A stretch of DNA of 64,000 nucleotides, from NCBI GenBank assembly GCA_022606425.2, contig JAHDVF020001251.1, forward strand, positions 420,501 through 484,500. Direction: 5' to 3'. This DNA comes from Lepidostoma basale. Its lineage: Eukaryota; Arthropoda; Insecta; Trichoptera; Lepidostomatidae. A program made the position numbers and the translations under genes. This document shows, one piece after another, positions 31,845 to 43,611 of this stretch. Below the pieces are notes generated by a model. That model was given only the letters and a program-made list of their open reading frames with translations. It was not told where the DNA came from and did no database searches. Positions within the stretch are counted from its first letter, which is position 1. Every line of letters starts with the position of its first letter.

Positions 31845-32115
31845 AAAAACTAACTAACTAACCGTCACGCTGTCTCCTAGAAAGGGTAGACAGAAAGAAT
31901 GGATCGCCATGCTATTTTTCCTGGCGCACTTCTCTCGCATGCTCAACATTAGTACATCGTGTCATTCACGCAGTAGATTTTTCAGTTTCGTGGCCGACAT
32001 TGAATATTTGATTGATTTGATCATGCCACGTTTTCCTAGGTCATCCTCTACACTCATTTAACGCAATTAATACCTCATTATTCGTCATTTTCATGCATAT
32101 TAAATATTTATGAAA
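31845..32115 (-). mobile_element. LINE family A1 3' fragment
   Basis: aactaactaaccgtcacgct, gacagaaagaatggatcgcc and gatttgatcatgccacgttt. The coding frame is broken. Confidence 0.65.
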
Positions 32116-32280
32116 TTGTAAACTAACTGACTAACTAACCATCACGCCGTCTCCCACGCAGAAAGAATGGACTGTCACACTTTTACTGATGCGGCACTCC
32201 ATCCTTCTCTTTTCGCCCCGCGGGAGATGCGGTGTGATGGGTTGCGAACCTCATCGCCACCAATAGGCATCTCCCGTATT
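32116..32280 (-). mobile_element. Non-autonomous element sharing family A tail, copy 4
   Basis: aaccatcacgccgtctccc, tgtcacacttttactgatgc, ccgcgggagatgcggtgtga and ataggcatctcccg. Truncated at about 32278. Confidence 0.78.
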
Positions 32281-32361
32281 CATGAAATTGTATTTTTTCT
32301 AAAAGTTTTATTATATTTTATTGCTGTTGTATTTAGCCTTTCTATGATACATACAGTGTCA

Positions 32362-32930
32362 TTTTTGGTATTCGCCTATTTTGATAGTCGTCTATTTTGA
32401 TATTTGTCTATTTCGATGTTCGTCTATTTCGATATTCGATAATTCGATATTCGTCTATTTCGATATTCGTCTATTCCGATAATCGACTATTCCGACATTC
32501 GTCTATTTTGATATTCGCCTATTTTGATGTTCGTCTATTTCGATATTCGATAATTCGATATTCGTCTATTTCGATATTCGTCTATTCCGATAATCGACTA
32601 TTCCGACATTCGTCTATTTTGATATTCGCCTATTTTGATGATCGTCTATTTCGATATCCGTCTATTTCGATATTCGATAATTCGATATTCGTCTACTTCG
32701 ATATTCGTCTATTCTGATAATCGACTATTCCGACATTCGTCTATTTTGATATTCGCCTATTTTGATATTCGTCTATTTTGATATTCATCTATTTCGATAT
32801 TCGTCTATTTTGATATTCGTCTATTTCGGTATTCGTCTATTTTGATATTCGTATATTTCGATATTCGTCTATTTCAATATTCGTCTAATTTTTTTTTCGT
32901 CTTTTTCGATATTCGTCCTCCCTTTGAAAA
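32362..32930. repeat. Minisatellite, 15-16 bp unit with ~111 bp higher order
   Basis: Unit ttcgtctatttcgata with variants. The marker cgataattcgat recurs at about 32441, 32552 and 32679 (spacing 111 then 127), showing a higher-order repeat. Open frames across it are by-products of the unit. Confidence 0.9.
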
Positions 32931-33349
32931 TGTATTAATGACGAATATTGGACGACTTTTGCACATATTTCGATATTACACACTTCTTGAAATAGCCTTT
33001 AATGCAATACTAGGAAATATATACAATATGTTTATGAATATATTTTGCCTAGTAATAATTAAATATATAATCATGTATTAATAATGTTAATATTGGCTTC
33101 CACTTATATACAATATAATGATAGCGTTACGTTTCTCTGTTTACTAGACGGAAAAATTCGATTACTAATCGTTGACTCATTCAAACAGGCGCGAATGTTC
33201 GACGTAATTGTCCCTAGTGTCGGGTGCAATCGAACGAGGCTATTTCAATTTCAAATAATCGAACGCCATGTATTTAAATATCGATTCGAATATCGAACGG
33301 CAATAATCGGACGACGTGGTCTATTCCAATTTTAATAACGAAAGATTTT

Positions 33350-34080
33350 TTTTTAAACTAACTAACTATCACTCCGTCTAACCGAAAGGGTAGGCAGAAA
33401 GAATGGACTGCCACACTTTTCTTTCCTGACATATTTCTCTCGCTTCCTCAACATTCATACATTGTGTCATGCACGCGCGTAAATTTCTCTGACTCCTCAC
33501 GTGGTCGACATTCAATATTTGATTTATTTGATGGTGTCACGTTTTCCTTTTGTCTTCTTCTATTTCTAGTTCCATTAACATCGTTAACTTATATATATTT
33601 TTACCATTCTTTCTTCATTCATTCTTTCCATGTGTCCAAACCATCTTGATATTCCTTTCATTATTTTTTCATTACACTTTTATTAGCACTGCATTCACTT
33701 CTTATATTTTGAATCGACACTCTATCATACACAGAGTATCCACACATTCGTCTAAGATATCTCATTTCTACTGCATTTATTATAATTTCATCCTTCTTGG
33801 ACATATGGAACGAATGGATGAGAGTAGAATGGTTAAAAAGTTGTACACAAGCAGCGTGAGTGGAAAAAGAAGCCGAGGACGACCGAGAAAAACATGGCAT
33901 GACCAAATTAATCAATTACTAAAAGGCGGCCACATTCGAAGTCGGAATAATCGAAGTGCGTGCATGGTACGATGTATGAATGTAGAGGAAGCCCGAGAGG
34001 TATGCCAGGACAGAGCTTTGTGGCGATCCATCCTCTCTGCCTACCCTTCCGGGGAAATGGCGTGATGGTTAGTTAGTTTG
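33350..34080. mobile_element. Head-to-head LINE A1 (minus) and A2 (plus)
   Basis: 33350-33795 minus: (aact)n tail, coding back to [17 protein letters not shown] and KDEI. At ttcatccttct/tggacatatggaac it joins 33796-34080 plus, which encodes [40 protein letters not shown] and ILSAYPSGEMA with a (TTAG)n tail. The plus frame is open. Confidence 0.82.
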
Positions 34081-34099
34081 TTAGTCGTAAATTATTATA

Positions 34100-34600
34100 C
34101 TTGTTGTCATCACAAACAAAAACCTATAAATAAAAAAATCTAAAATGACAGTGCACAATGGTGTTCTTGTACCGATCCTTATGTATCGAAGCGAAACATG
34201 GAACTGGCAAAAGAAGAATGAAATTAGAATAAATGTGTGGATACTCTGTGTATGATACAGTGTCAAATGAAAATATAAGAAGTGAATGCGGTGCAAATGA
34301 TGGCGTTATAAATGAAAGTATCATTAAGATGGTTTGGACACATGGAAAGAATGAATGAAGAAATAATGGTTAAAAATACATATGTTGACGATGTAATTGG
34401 AACTAGAAATAGAGGAAGACCGAGGAAAACGTGGCACGATCAAATAAATCAAATATTGAATGTCGGCCACGTGAGGAGTCAGAGAAATCGACGCGCGTGC
34501 ATGACACGATGTATGAATGTTGAGGAAGCGAGAGAAATATGTCGGAAAAGAAAAGTGTGGCAGTCCATTATTTCTTTTTGTTAGTTAGTTCATACATTAT
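34100..34600 (+). mobile_element. LINE family A1 copy
   Basis: tgacagtgcacaatggtgtt onward; the frame 34312-34584 encodes [40 protein letters not shown] and [20 protein letters not shown]. It has deletions in the MRSLRRMC region and near the ILSAYP end. 34601-34924 is unassigned. Confidence 0.8.
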
Positions 34601-34924
34601 TGAATGTTTTTTATTATTGTTTTTTTTGTATTTTATAATCGATAATTCATTAATTTTCTTTTTTGCCTTCCCGTCTCTAGCTAGTAAGAGTAATCGTACA
34701 CACTTGTATTAATATGCGTTCAATGAATCCGAACTGGTTTTAACTAAACGATCCGTTACACATGCTATAACCATTATTATTAATTTTCCAATGTGTATAC
34801 TTACACCCATAACCGGAGCGGTGTGGCGTCATTGTTCCAGATTATCGAGTCTACTTCTTCTAGGTGTCATCTTCATCATTATACCAATCGCCATCATAAA
34901 GCTCGTCTTTATATATATTTATTA

Positions 34925-35800
34925 GTAAAGGCACAATAGAGTATGGCACGAGAGAGTACGGCACGAGAGAGTACGGCACGAGAGAGTACGGCACGAGAGA
35001 GTACGGCACGAGAGAGTACGGCACGAGAGTACGACTTGAGAGAGTACGACACGATAGAGTACGGCACATAGCTCGAGAGAGTACGGCTCGAGATAGTACG
35101 GCACGAGATAGTACGGCATAAGAGAGTACAGGACGAGATAGTACGGTACAAGAGAGTACGGCTTTGAAGAATACGCTTTTCGTGACAGAGTCGCAAGACC
35201 TATAACTACCATTCCGAAGATTTCCGGCGATGGCAGTGTGATAATCATACTCTCTTTGGTTTGGTGTAGAATTCACGTGAGAATAAAATGGTGATAGATT
35301 AGCTACCTATCACATATCATGAGAATCAACATAGTAGTTTAAAAAAAATGTACAGTAAGTGGGTTTAAACCTATTGTATAAAAAAAACGGGACGAGTTGG
35401 TAGGGCACAAGCGAGTACGGCATGAGAGAGTACGGCACGAAAGAGTACGGTACAAGATAGTACGGCATAAGAGAGTACTGGACGAGATAGTACGGCTTGA
35501 AAGAATACGCCTTTCGTGACAGAGTACCAAGAGCTATGACTGCCATTCCGAAAGTACCAGGTTCGATTCCCCGCGATGGCAGTGTAATTATCACACTGTC
35601 TTTGGTCTGGTGTAGAATTCATTTACCAATAAAATTGCGATATATTAGCTACCTATCACATATCATGAGAATCAATATAGTAGTTTAAAAAAATGTACAG
35701 TTAACTGGGTTCAAACGACCCAGGCACAAGCGAGTACGGCACGAGAGAGTACGGCACGTAAGAGTACAGCACGAGCGAGTACGACACGAGAGAGTACATC
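34925..35800. repeat. Three 15 bp minisatellite blocks alternating with SINE copies
   Basis: Unit agagtacggcacgag: blocks about 34930-35165, 35395-35495 and 35722-35800. Between them lie SINE type 1 copies at 35170-35390 and 35500-35720, both plus strand and both preceded by ttgaagaatacgcttttcgt-like sequence. SINE plus array was duplicated as a unit of about 330 bases. Confidence 0.85.
35170..35720 (+). mobile_element. Two duplicated SINE type 1 copies
   Basis: 35512-35720 keeps the B-box ggttcgattccccgcgatgg; 35175-35390 has lost it (atttccggcgatggcag). Both carry ctacctatcacatatcatga and end near the gggttcaaac tail. Confidence 0.8.
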
Positions 35801-36344
35801 TCTTTTTATTATTTTAGCATAAATATGAAATTATTTTTAACATAGAATTGTTTTTTACCGGAGATAATAATATTTTCATAGATAATCCATTGGTAAAGAA
35901 ACCTTATCTGGGTTCACAGAGCGCGAGGGTGATTCACTACCGTCCGGTCCCCTTATCTGCTTGTACGACTTCGCTGTGTGCAGCGGAACGCCATGTCTGA
36001 CGGCGATAACACCCTATATATATACCATACCTATATAATAAAGGGTGCTTATCGAAAAAAAAATTAAAAGCAAAAAAAGTTCACTTTCTAAACTCGAATA
36101 TCCCCGTTCGGCTTTTACAAAAACCCACTACTAATGATTAAATTGAGTTGAAAACGGTGCAATGATAATGAAGACGGCAATGATGACACATATTGTTGAT
36201 GTTGATACTGTAATCGATTGAATTAATTATTATGGTCATGGTGATGACGATCAACATGGAATCCATGACGTTGATATTGAATTCATTAAGAAAATGAAGG
36301 TGATGATGATAATAATGTATTGATAATTTAGCTGATGTTGATAA
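35801..36344. other. Unassigned, with TGATGA-rich lead-in
   Basis: 35880-36010 is somewhat GC-richer (gagggtgattcactaccgtc) without a coding frame. 36150-36344 is degenerate gatgatga sequence leading into the minisatellite. Confidence 0.3.
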
Positions 36345-38035
36345 TTATGATTTTATGATGATGATACAATGTCATGATATGATGATGATACGATGTCATG
36401 ATATTATGATACGAAGTCATGATACGATGATGATACGTGTCATATGTTGATAATACGATGTCATTATATGATGATGATACGATGTCATGATACGATGATG
36501 ATGCGATGTCATATGTTGATGATACAATGTCATGATATGATGATGATACGATACCATGATATGATGATGATACGATGTCATTATATGATGATGATACGAT
36601 GTCATTATACGATGATTATACGTGTTATATGTTGATGATAAGATGTCATTATATGATAATGATACGATGTCATGATACGATGATGATACGATGTCATATG
36701 TTGATGATACAATGTCATGATATGATGATGATACGATACCATGATATGATGATGATACGATGTCATTATATGATGATACGATGTCATTATACGATGATGA
36801 TACGTGTTATATGTTGATGATAAGATGTCATTATATGATGATGATACGATGTCATTATACGATGATGATACGTGTTATATGTTGATGATAAGATGTCATT
36901 ATATGATGATGATACGATGTCATGATACGATGATGATACGATGTCATATGTTGATGATACAATGTCATGATATGATGATGATACGATACCATGATATGAT
37001 GATGATACGATGTCATTATATGATGATGATACGATGTCATTATACGATGATGATACGTGTTATATTTTGATGATAAGATGTCATTATATGATGATGATAC
37101 GATGTCATGATACGATGATGATACGATGTCATATGTTGATGATACAATGTCATGATATGATGATGATACGATACCATGATATGATGATGATACGATGTCA
37201 TTATATGATGATGATACGATGTCATTATACGATGATGATACGTGTTATATGTTAATGATAAGATGTCATTATATGATGATGATACGATGTCATGATATGA
37301 TGATGATACGATGTCATGATATGATGATGATACGATGTCATAATATGATGATGATCAGATGTCATGATATTATGATACGAAGTCATGATATGATGATGAT
37401 ATGATGTATGCCTTAAACATTTATGCTGTTTGTAGTGTCTTTTGAGTAAAACTGATTTGATATGATGATGATGATACGATGTCATGATATGATTAAGATA
37501 CGATGTCATGATATTATCATGACATCATATGATACGCCAGAACCAATCTACCTCTGGTGACACCGGTGAGAAGAGCAATTAGTCTGCTGAACGCGGTCTC
37601 CTCGGAGATCGACGTCTTTCATGTTAGTGAAAGTACGTTCAGAAGGCAAATACTCTTAATTCTGGAGAGTATCCTGTCTTCCTAATGTTGAACCATCTCT
37701 TATGCGTTTCTGGTAGTATACTATACACAATATATTATTTTACCTGTTCTCAATAGATGCCTTAAAAATAAATTTTGTAATGTCTGTTGGTGAAATAAAC
37801 TGATTTGATTTGATTTGATTTGATTATGATAATACGATGTCATTATATGAAGATGATACGATGTCATATGTTGATGATACAATGTCATGATGATGATACG
37901 ATGTCATGATATGATGATGATACGATGTCATTATATGATGATGATACGACGTCACGATATGATGATGAACGATGTCATGATATGATGATGCGATGTCATG
38001 GTAAGTTGATGATGCGATACCATACTCGCCCGTGC
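36345..38035. repeat. gatgatgatacgatgtcat minisatellite with 185 bp higher-order unit
   Basis: 19-20 base unit. Marker cgtgt(t/c)atat at 36436, 36621, 36803, 36871, 37056 and 37241: spacing 185, 182, 68, 185, 185. Two group G LINE ends interrupt it (37405-37465 and 37530-37826), and the array resumes at 37827-38035. Both strands are open over long stretches because the unit lacks stops. It is not a gene. Confidence 0.92.
37405..37826 (+). mobile_element. Two jockey-like LINE group G tails inside the minisatellite
   Basis: 37405-37465: atgccttaaacatttatgct to aaactgatttgat. 37530-37826: cgccagaaccaatctacctc, gacgtctttcatgttagtga, and a final gatttgatttgatttgattt. The longer one is a clean 5'-truncated insertion. 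Confidence 0.8.
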
Positions 38036-38404
38036 CGTACTCGCCCACGCGGGTATCAGATTATGATATCGTGTTAGCATAATTATTTTTACACTTGGGA
38101 TATCGTTGGATGCATTTTTTTGTTTAGTTTATAACTGATTATTAATCCTTTGGACAGTATCGAATTGAGATGAAATCGGGTCAGAACTGCATGCTAAGAT
38201 ACCGAGAACAATGCCTCTACGGGACAAGGTCCACGCATTTCGCATCGCTGGATCAGAGGTCTCGCAATAGCCGTAAGATTAATGCGACCGGCGAGGTCGG
38301 GCGGCCGCAGCGAATAAATAAACCGCATGCCGGTCGAGAGAGCAATCTAACCTTTGGTCGGGCCTATATACAGAAGTAAAAATATTTCGTATTCAATATT
38401 TTCT
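38036..38404. other. Unassigned stretch
   Basis: 38160-38360 is GC-richer with mixed codon-like content (gatcagaggtctcgcaatag) but no persuasive gene. Confidence 0.3.
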
Positions 38405-39035
38405 TACAAGCATGTTTACAAGAGACGGAAAAATGGAGAAAGACATCGAAAGAAGGGTTGGTGCTGGGAATAAAATAAATGGCGCACTCAAAGTCATTAC
38501 TGCAAATAGAAATATATCCACAGAAGCAAAGATGGCACTGCACAATGGAGTTCTAGTGCCAACCCTCATGTATGAAAGTGAAGCTTGGAGCTGGCTAAAG
38601 AAGGATGAAATCAGGATAAACGCCGTAGAAATGAGATCACTAAGAAGAATGTGCGGGTAAAACGTATGATAGAATACCGAACGATGAAATAAGAAAGAAA
38701 TGTAAGGCAGAAGACTGCATCGTGGATAAAATTAAAAAAGGATCCCTGAGATGGTTTGGACATATGGAATGAATGGATGAGAGTAGAATAGTTAAAAAGT
38801 TTTACACAAGCAGCGTGAGTGGAAAAAGAAGCCGAGGACGACCGAGGAAAACATGGCATGACCGAATTAATCAATTACTAAAAGGCGGTCACATTCGAAG
38901 TCGGAATAATCGACGTGCGTGCATGGTACGATGTATGAATGTAGAGGAAGCCCGAGAGGTATGCCAGGATAAAGCATTGTGGCGATCTATCCTCTCTACG
39001 TACCCCTCCGAGGAAATGACGTGATGGTTAGTTAG
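38405..39035 (+). mobile_element. LINE family A2, long 3' copy, frameshifted
   Basis: 38412-38660 encodes [40 protein letters not shown] and [13 protein letters not shown]; a lost base at cgggtaaaacg shifts frame. 38773-39024 encodes [40 protein letters not shown]. (TTAG)n tail. Confidence 0.85.
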
Positions 39036-39475
39036 TTACTACTTTCATTCTTTCGCCAGTTCGTACCAGCGAATCGAAACGATACATGTGTGACATTTGT
39101 GTAGTTTATTTCTTTATATATTACATGAAGGGTTAGGAGCTGGTGCTGTGGATATAATGTTAAATAGTGTATGACCTTTTGGTTCTCTCTCGCTCTAGCG
39201 TAGCCCCGTTTCGCTCTGTCGTAATATCGTACCATAAGAACATTATTTGGTTCCTATACGGCATTGACCCGCGGTCTTACGAGGGTCCGGTTATTAAAAC
39301 GCAGCTTCTTCGATTATTTATTTCAGCTTATTACCTTTCGATCAATTCAATTGAATATACTTATAGATTCCGGCTCCCGAGACCCAGACTTGAAAGTACA
39401 GAGAAAAGTGTATAGGCGAACTAAATTTACAGAAAGTAGACCTTTTAATTTTGTTATGAATCAAAAATATTAAAA
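39036..39475. other. Unassigned stretch
   Basis: Two short overlapping frames (39167-39473) have no recognisable domain; composition is near background. Confidence 0.3.
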
Positions 39476-39635
39476 CACTAACTAACTATCACGCAGTGTC
39501 CCGTAGGGGTAGGCAGAAAGAATGGACTGCCACGCTTTTCTTTCCTGACATTTCTCTCGCTTTCTCAACATTCATACATAGTGTCATGCACGCCCGGCCA
39601 TTTCTCAGACTCCTCACGTGGTCGACATTCAATAT
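39476..39635 (-). mobile_element. LINE family A1 3' scrap
   Basis: actaactatcacgcagtgtc to cctcacgtggtcgacattca. 39636-39960 is AT-rich and unassigned. Confidence 0.65.
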
Positions 39636-39960
39636 ACAAATATAATATTATAGTTACTGAATTTAAATATTGATATTAAAGTCATTTAAGAGAATTCGGT
39701 TTTCAATACATTTGAATTTAAATTCATTAGACTGATATATTTATATAAAATATTTGAAAAACTTAAATGTTTGTTTTTAAAATTATATATAATGTTATAT
39801 ATTTTGGTCCGCTGGTTGGCCTCCCCCTTCTTTTAGATTTTATTTTTATCATATAATATATTATTAACTGGTAATGGATTTTTTTTATAATGTTTTATAT
39901 ATATTTTTATAATGTAGGTTAAAAGGCCCATTTAGTTAAAACAAAATCACGAACAAGTAT

Positions 39961-40230
39961 GGATTAATTGTATCTCAATAGAGACGAAGATGCAAATTGG
40001 AAACTGAATATGGTGATCGAGGTGTTTACAGGACTTATGACCTGTCATTGGTTGGGTTAAGCGCACGCTTTATGTAATACAACATTCCCCATTCCACCTT
40101 TCTTATTACCACCATGTCTGACAATTTTTTTGGAAGTTGTATATTTGTTAATATCCAACACCACTATTCACATGTCAGTCTCAATTTACAGACCAGCGCC
40201 ATCTATAAAGGTTAGATTTAAGCATTAAAC
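39961..40230 (+). repeat. Family P element
   Basis: attgtatctcaatagagacg, gttgggttaagcgcacgctt, cattccccattccacctttc and accagcgccatctataaagg; the most complete single copy with 16491-16775. Confidence 0.8.
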
Positions 40231-40434
40231 AGAAGATCTTTTTATAACGCAATGTGAAAGGCTACCGCCATTAACGCACTGCTAGATAACGCCTGGAAAT
40301 GTCACTCCAATTTATATGCTAACTTGGACCAGTTTTTGTTTTACGCAATGGGTAAATAAAATTCAGTATTCGTCTACAAGTATGTGTATACATTCAAAAT
40401 GTTATACGAACAAGTATATTCTACTTAACCGTCG

Positions 40435-41219
40435 CGTTGCCATGTGGTCAATTGAGTTTCCACTGCCAATTTAAAGTTGATTTTCTTAAAACCTATGGAC
40501 CCTTATATTATAAAAAAAAATGTAATCCTCCATTGAAGTGTTCTCAATATTTCGTAATAAAAAAAAAGCAAAAAATTACTTCCTTCATCCCAAAAAAAAA
40601 AAAATTCTAAGACTGCCCTCACCTTCATTCGTGTTAAGGTAGAATTTGTTTTGCTAATATTTACAACTTTATCAAAAGTGACAAATACTTACTCGCTGTT
40701 TTGAACGTATTATAAATTATATGTTTGGCCTTTTCTCATAGGTACGTAATAATACCGACTGTGGACGGAAACGCAGCACGCAACTTAATAATATCAGAAC
40801 TGTGAAAATATTAACACTTTACCAAAAGGGACAAATATTAATACGTACTCGTTGTCTTGAACGTACTATACATTTTGCCTAGGTGCCTTTATCATACGTA
40901 AAATCTCGTAAAGTCTCGCCCCGCCGGCCGCGGCGCGCAAGACAAGTTTATACTTGGTGTCAGTCGCTCGTATGCTGTGACGCATTCCATATCAGAAATC
41001 GCATGGTTCCAGAAAAAAATTAATAATGATATGTTTTTCAAATAATCCATGTATGTTATAGATATCGATCTATTCCTAATGAAATTCCCTACAAGATGAC
41101 ATAAATTAAATTTTGATTCATCGAGTCATATGCTTGATATTTAGATAAAGTTAGCGGTAAACTGAATTGACCACATGGGAGCGAGCGTTTTGTTTTGAAC
41201 ACGGTACGTTAAGGGTTAA
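40435..41219. mobile_element. TTAA-flanked MITE, copy 2
   Basis: TTAA at 40435-40438 and 41216-41219; 785 bases nearly identical to 572-1361 along the whole length (for example aataataccgactgtggacg, gcctaggtgcctttatcata). Small indels and a few changes near the GC-rich centre distinguish them. 41220-41489 is unassigned. Confidence 0.8.
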
Positions 41220-41489
41220 TTTACAATACATTTTCTAGCACAAAAGCACCCGCATATAACGTGTCTGTGCTCGTCTAAGTAAGATTGGAAAACTTGGACC
41301 GGGCCGAAATGTTGACCAAGAGCGTTTTTGATTTTCCATATATGGAGGCGGACTGGCCTATGAGAGTCGAACCCAAATACAGTCGTAACTAGGACAGGCG
41401 CCTCGCCAAGAGGCCGGGCGTCTTGTGACTGTCTATTATTGACGTTTTAGAATTTAAAAAATAAAACCAAATTAAAACTAATTATTTTT

Positions 41490-42255
41490 GAACTTGGTGG
41501 ATCGCCACACTGTTATATCCTGACTTAGTTGTGCCATGTTTTTTTTCGTCCTACTCTCATTTCTTTTTCTATTCACACTGAGTATATACAACTTTAATTT
41601 TTAATAAACATTAGGCGTTAAACTGTAAGTTCGGAATGAAAATTTGTTTAAAAATAAAAACACTTTTTTCCACATTTGATTGTATTATTCTTTATTCTTT
41701 GATTTTGTTTCTATTAGATTCAAATAGAAATATATCGACTGAAGCAAATATGGCAGTGCACAATGGAGTTCTAGTACCGACCCTTATGTATGGAAGTGAA
41801 GCTTGAAGTTGGCAGAAGAAGGATGAAAGTAGCATAAATGCCGTAGAAATGAGGTCACTCAGAAGAATGTGCGGAAAAAACAACGTATGATAGAATACCT
41901 AATGATGAAGTAAGAAAGGAATGTAAGGCAGATGAATGCGTGATGAATAAAATTAAAAAAAGGGTCACTAAGATGGTTTGGACATATATAACGAATGGAT
42001 GAGGGAAGAATGGGTTAAAAAGATACATACAAGTAGTCTGAATGGGAAAAGAAGCCGAGGAAGGCCAAGGAAGACATGGCATGACCAAATTAATCAATTA
42101 CTAAAAGGCGGCCATGTTCGAAGTTGGAACAATCGACGAGCGTGCATGTCACGATGTGTGAATGTAGAAGAAGCGCGAGAATTATGCCAGGATAGAAAAA
42201 TGTGGCGATCCATCCTCTCTGCCTACCCCTCCGGAGAAACGGCGTGATGGTTAGT
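41490..42255 (+). mobile_element. LINE family A2 copy, opposed scrap before it
   Basis: 41495-41600 is a minus-strand A scrap. 41715-42250 plus: [15 protein letters not shown], stop, [20 protein letters not shown], then [20 protein letters not shown] and [19 protein letters not shown] [16 protein letters not shown]. At least two frame lesions. Confidence 0.8.
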
Positions 42256-42439
42256 TACGTTATTTGGTTGATTTTGTTTTTACATGTAATATTGCGCAAA
42301 ATATTCGAAATTACCCCACTAAAATGTGGCATGTCTCGTTTCATGACAATTTTCGCAATTCTGGAGTTGGCAAACATGAAATGTCCGGTCGTTATTCATC
42401 ATTGATGGCTAAACGCGTCAAAAGAAGTGTAACTTCAAA

Positions 42440-43135
42440 AAACTTTTTCATGGAACTAGCAAATATTTAATATCGGCCACGTGAGGTGTCGGAGAAACCG
42501 ACATGTGTGCATGACATGATGTATGAATGTAGAGGAAGTGAAAGAAGTATGCCAGGATAAAACAATGTGACGTTGGTCCTGGCGCTCTGTAGCTGCCGGA
42601 CGTTTTTTCAAATAGCTCCCTATTTAAATAAAATGTTGAGGGTCTGAGTACTCCATTTGCGTCTATTTAACATCTATTATCACCTTTTAATGAATCCAAA
42701 CAAATCTGTGTATCCAAAATTAATTATTTACGTATAGTTTCAGTGAAAAGAACAAATTAAGTTGAAATACGTGAGTGTTTTTAATATAAAGTGCATCGTG
42801 TAAACGTCTCTAAACGGCTATTTCCGAGTCGAGACCTCAAAGATGGTTGCCACATGTGTGTCCGAGCGTCCGAGTGTCCAGTGAATTGTGTGAAGTGCAA
42901 CAGGATGATTTATGAGGGAACGCCCAAATTCTTGGATATAGTTTGTGAAGTTTTACTATGTGCCAAAACATTAAGATTGATAAAACGGAGCATCTTCTAC
43001 AGCGCCCTTGAGATGAGCAATTCATAAAAATGGCGCTTTATAAATTATCCAATTTATTATTATTATATTATTATTATCCATCTTTCTGTCTACTCCTTTG
43101 GCGAGACGGCGTGATGGTTAGTTAGTTTCATTATG
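42440..43135 (+). mobile_element. LINE family A scraps around an unassigned core
   Basis: 42450-42570: aaatatttaatatcggccac to gtatgccaggataaaac. 43078-43125: ctactcctttggcgagacgg and a ttagttag tail. 42580-43075 holds a short frame with CVRASECPVNCVKCNRMI, a possible cysteine pair motif, not assignable. Confidence 0.5.
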
Positions 43136-43169
43136 AAGAACATAACATTGCTTTTAGGATTTTTTTTAA

Positions 43170-43490
43170 GTATGCAAAATTATGAAAGGATCACTGCGAA
43201 GGTTTGGACATATGGAACGCATGGATGGAGAAATAATGGTTAAGAAAGTACACATTAATGATGTAAACGGAGTACGGAGTCGAGGCAGACCGAGGAAAAC
43301 ATGGCATGACCAAATTAATCAAACTTTAAAGGTTGGTCATGTTAGAAGTCGGAGGAATCGACGTGCGTGTATGACTCATATGAATGTGGAGGGAGCTAGA
43401 GAGGTTTGTCAGGATAGGGTAGTGTGGCGGTCCATTCTCTCTGCCTACCTCTGCGGAGAAACGGCGTGATGCTTTGTTTTTTTGTTTGCA
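43170..43490 (+). mobile_element. LINE family A3 3' end, just upstream of a fimbrin exon
   Basis: The frame 43182-43469 encodes [40 protein letters not shown] and [15 protein letters not shown]; tail gatgctttgtttttttgttt. It ends 35 bases before the fimbrin exon at 43525, so its T-rich tail abuts the splice acceptor. Confidence 0.85.
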
Positions 43491-43524
43491 AAAAGTAAAT
43501 TTATTTTTGTCTCTTTGGTTACAG

Positions 43525-43611
43525 ATTGATGCAAATAATGATGGCTACATTGATTTCAAAGAGCTGAAAGATGCATTGGATGGCGTCGGCTTCAAAATCC
43601 CCGGATGGAAG
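43525..43611 (+). CDS. Fim: Fimbrin exon: first EF-hand loop
   Basis: 87 bases, 29 codons, from acceptor ...ttacag to donor gtaata. It begins [14 protein letters not shown]: all calcium-ligand positions of a canonical EF loop are present (D1, N3, D5, Y7, D9, E12). No ATG lies in frame at its head and the exon starts at a good acceptor, so an upstream coding exon with the entering helix and start codon must exist. Confidence 0.95.

Noticed and set aside
32397..32717. 106-codon frame with repeated FVYFDIRLF-like residues
   Set aside because: Translation of the ttcgtctatttcgata array; no start context or conserved domain.
34860..35622. Repetitive frames such as SRAVLSRAVLSRAVL on the minus strand
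   Set aside because: By-product of the 15 bp agagtacggcacgag unit, which has length divisible by three.
36417..37509. Long open frames on both strands rich in M, I, R, C, H, D or H, I, M, T, S, Y
   Set aside because: They are translations of a stop-free minisatellite unit; frames open on both strands and follow the repeat, so they are not genes.
42791..43027. Possible first exon or a small cysteine-rich gene (CVRASECPVNCVKC)
   Set aside because: No similarity to the fimbrin N-terminus, no convincing donor in the right frame, single short motif.
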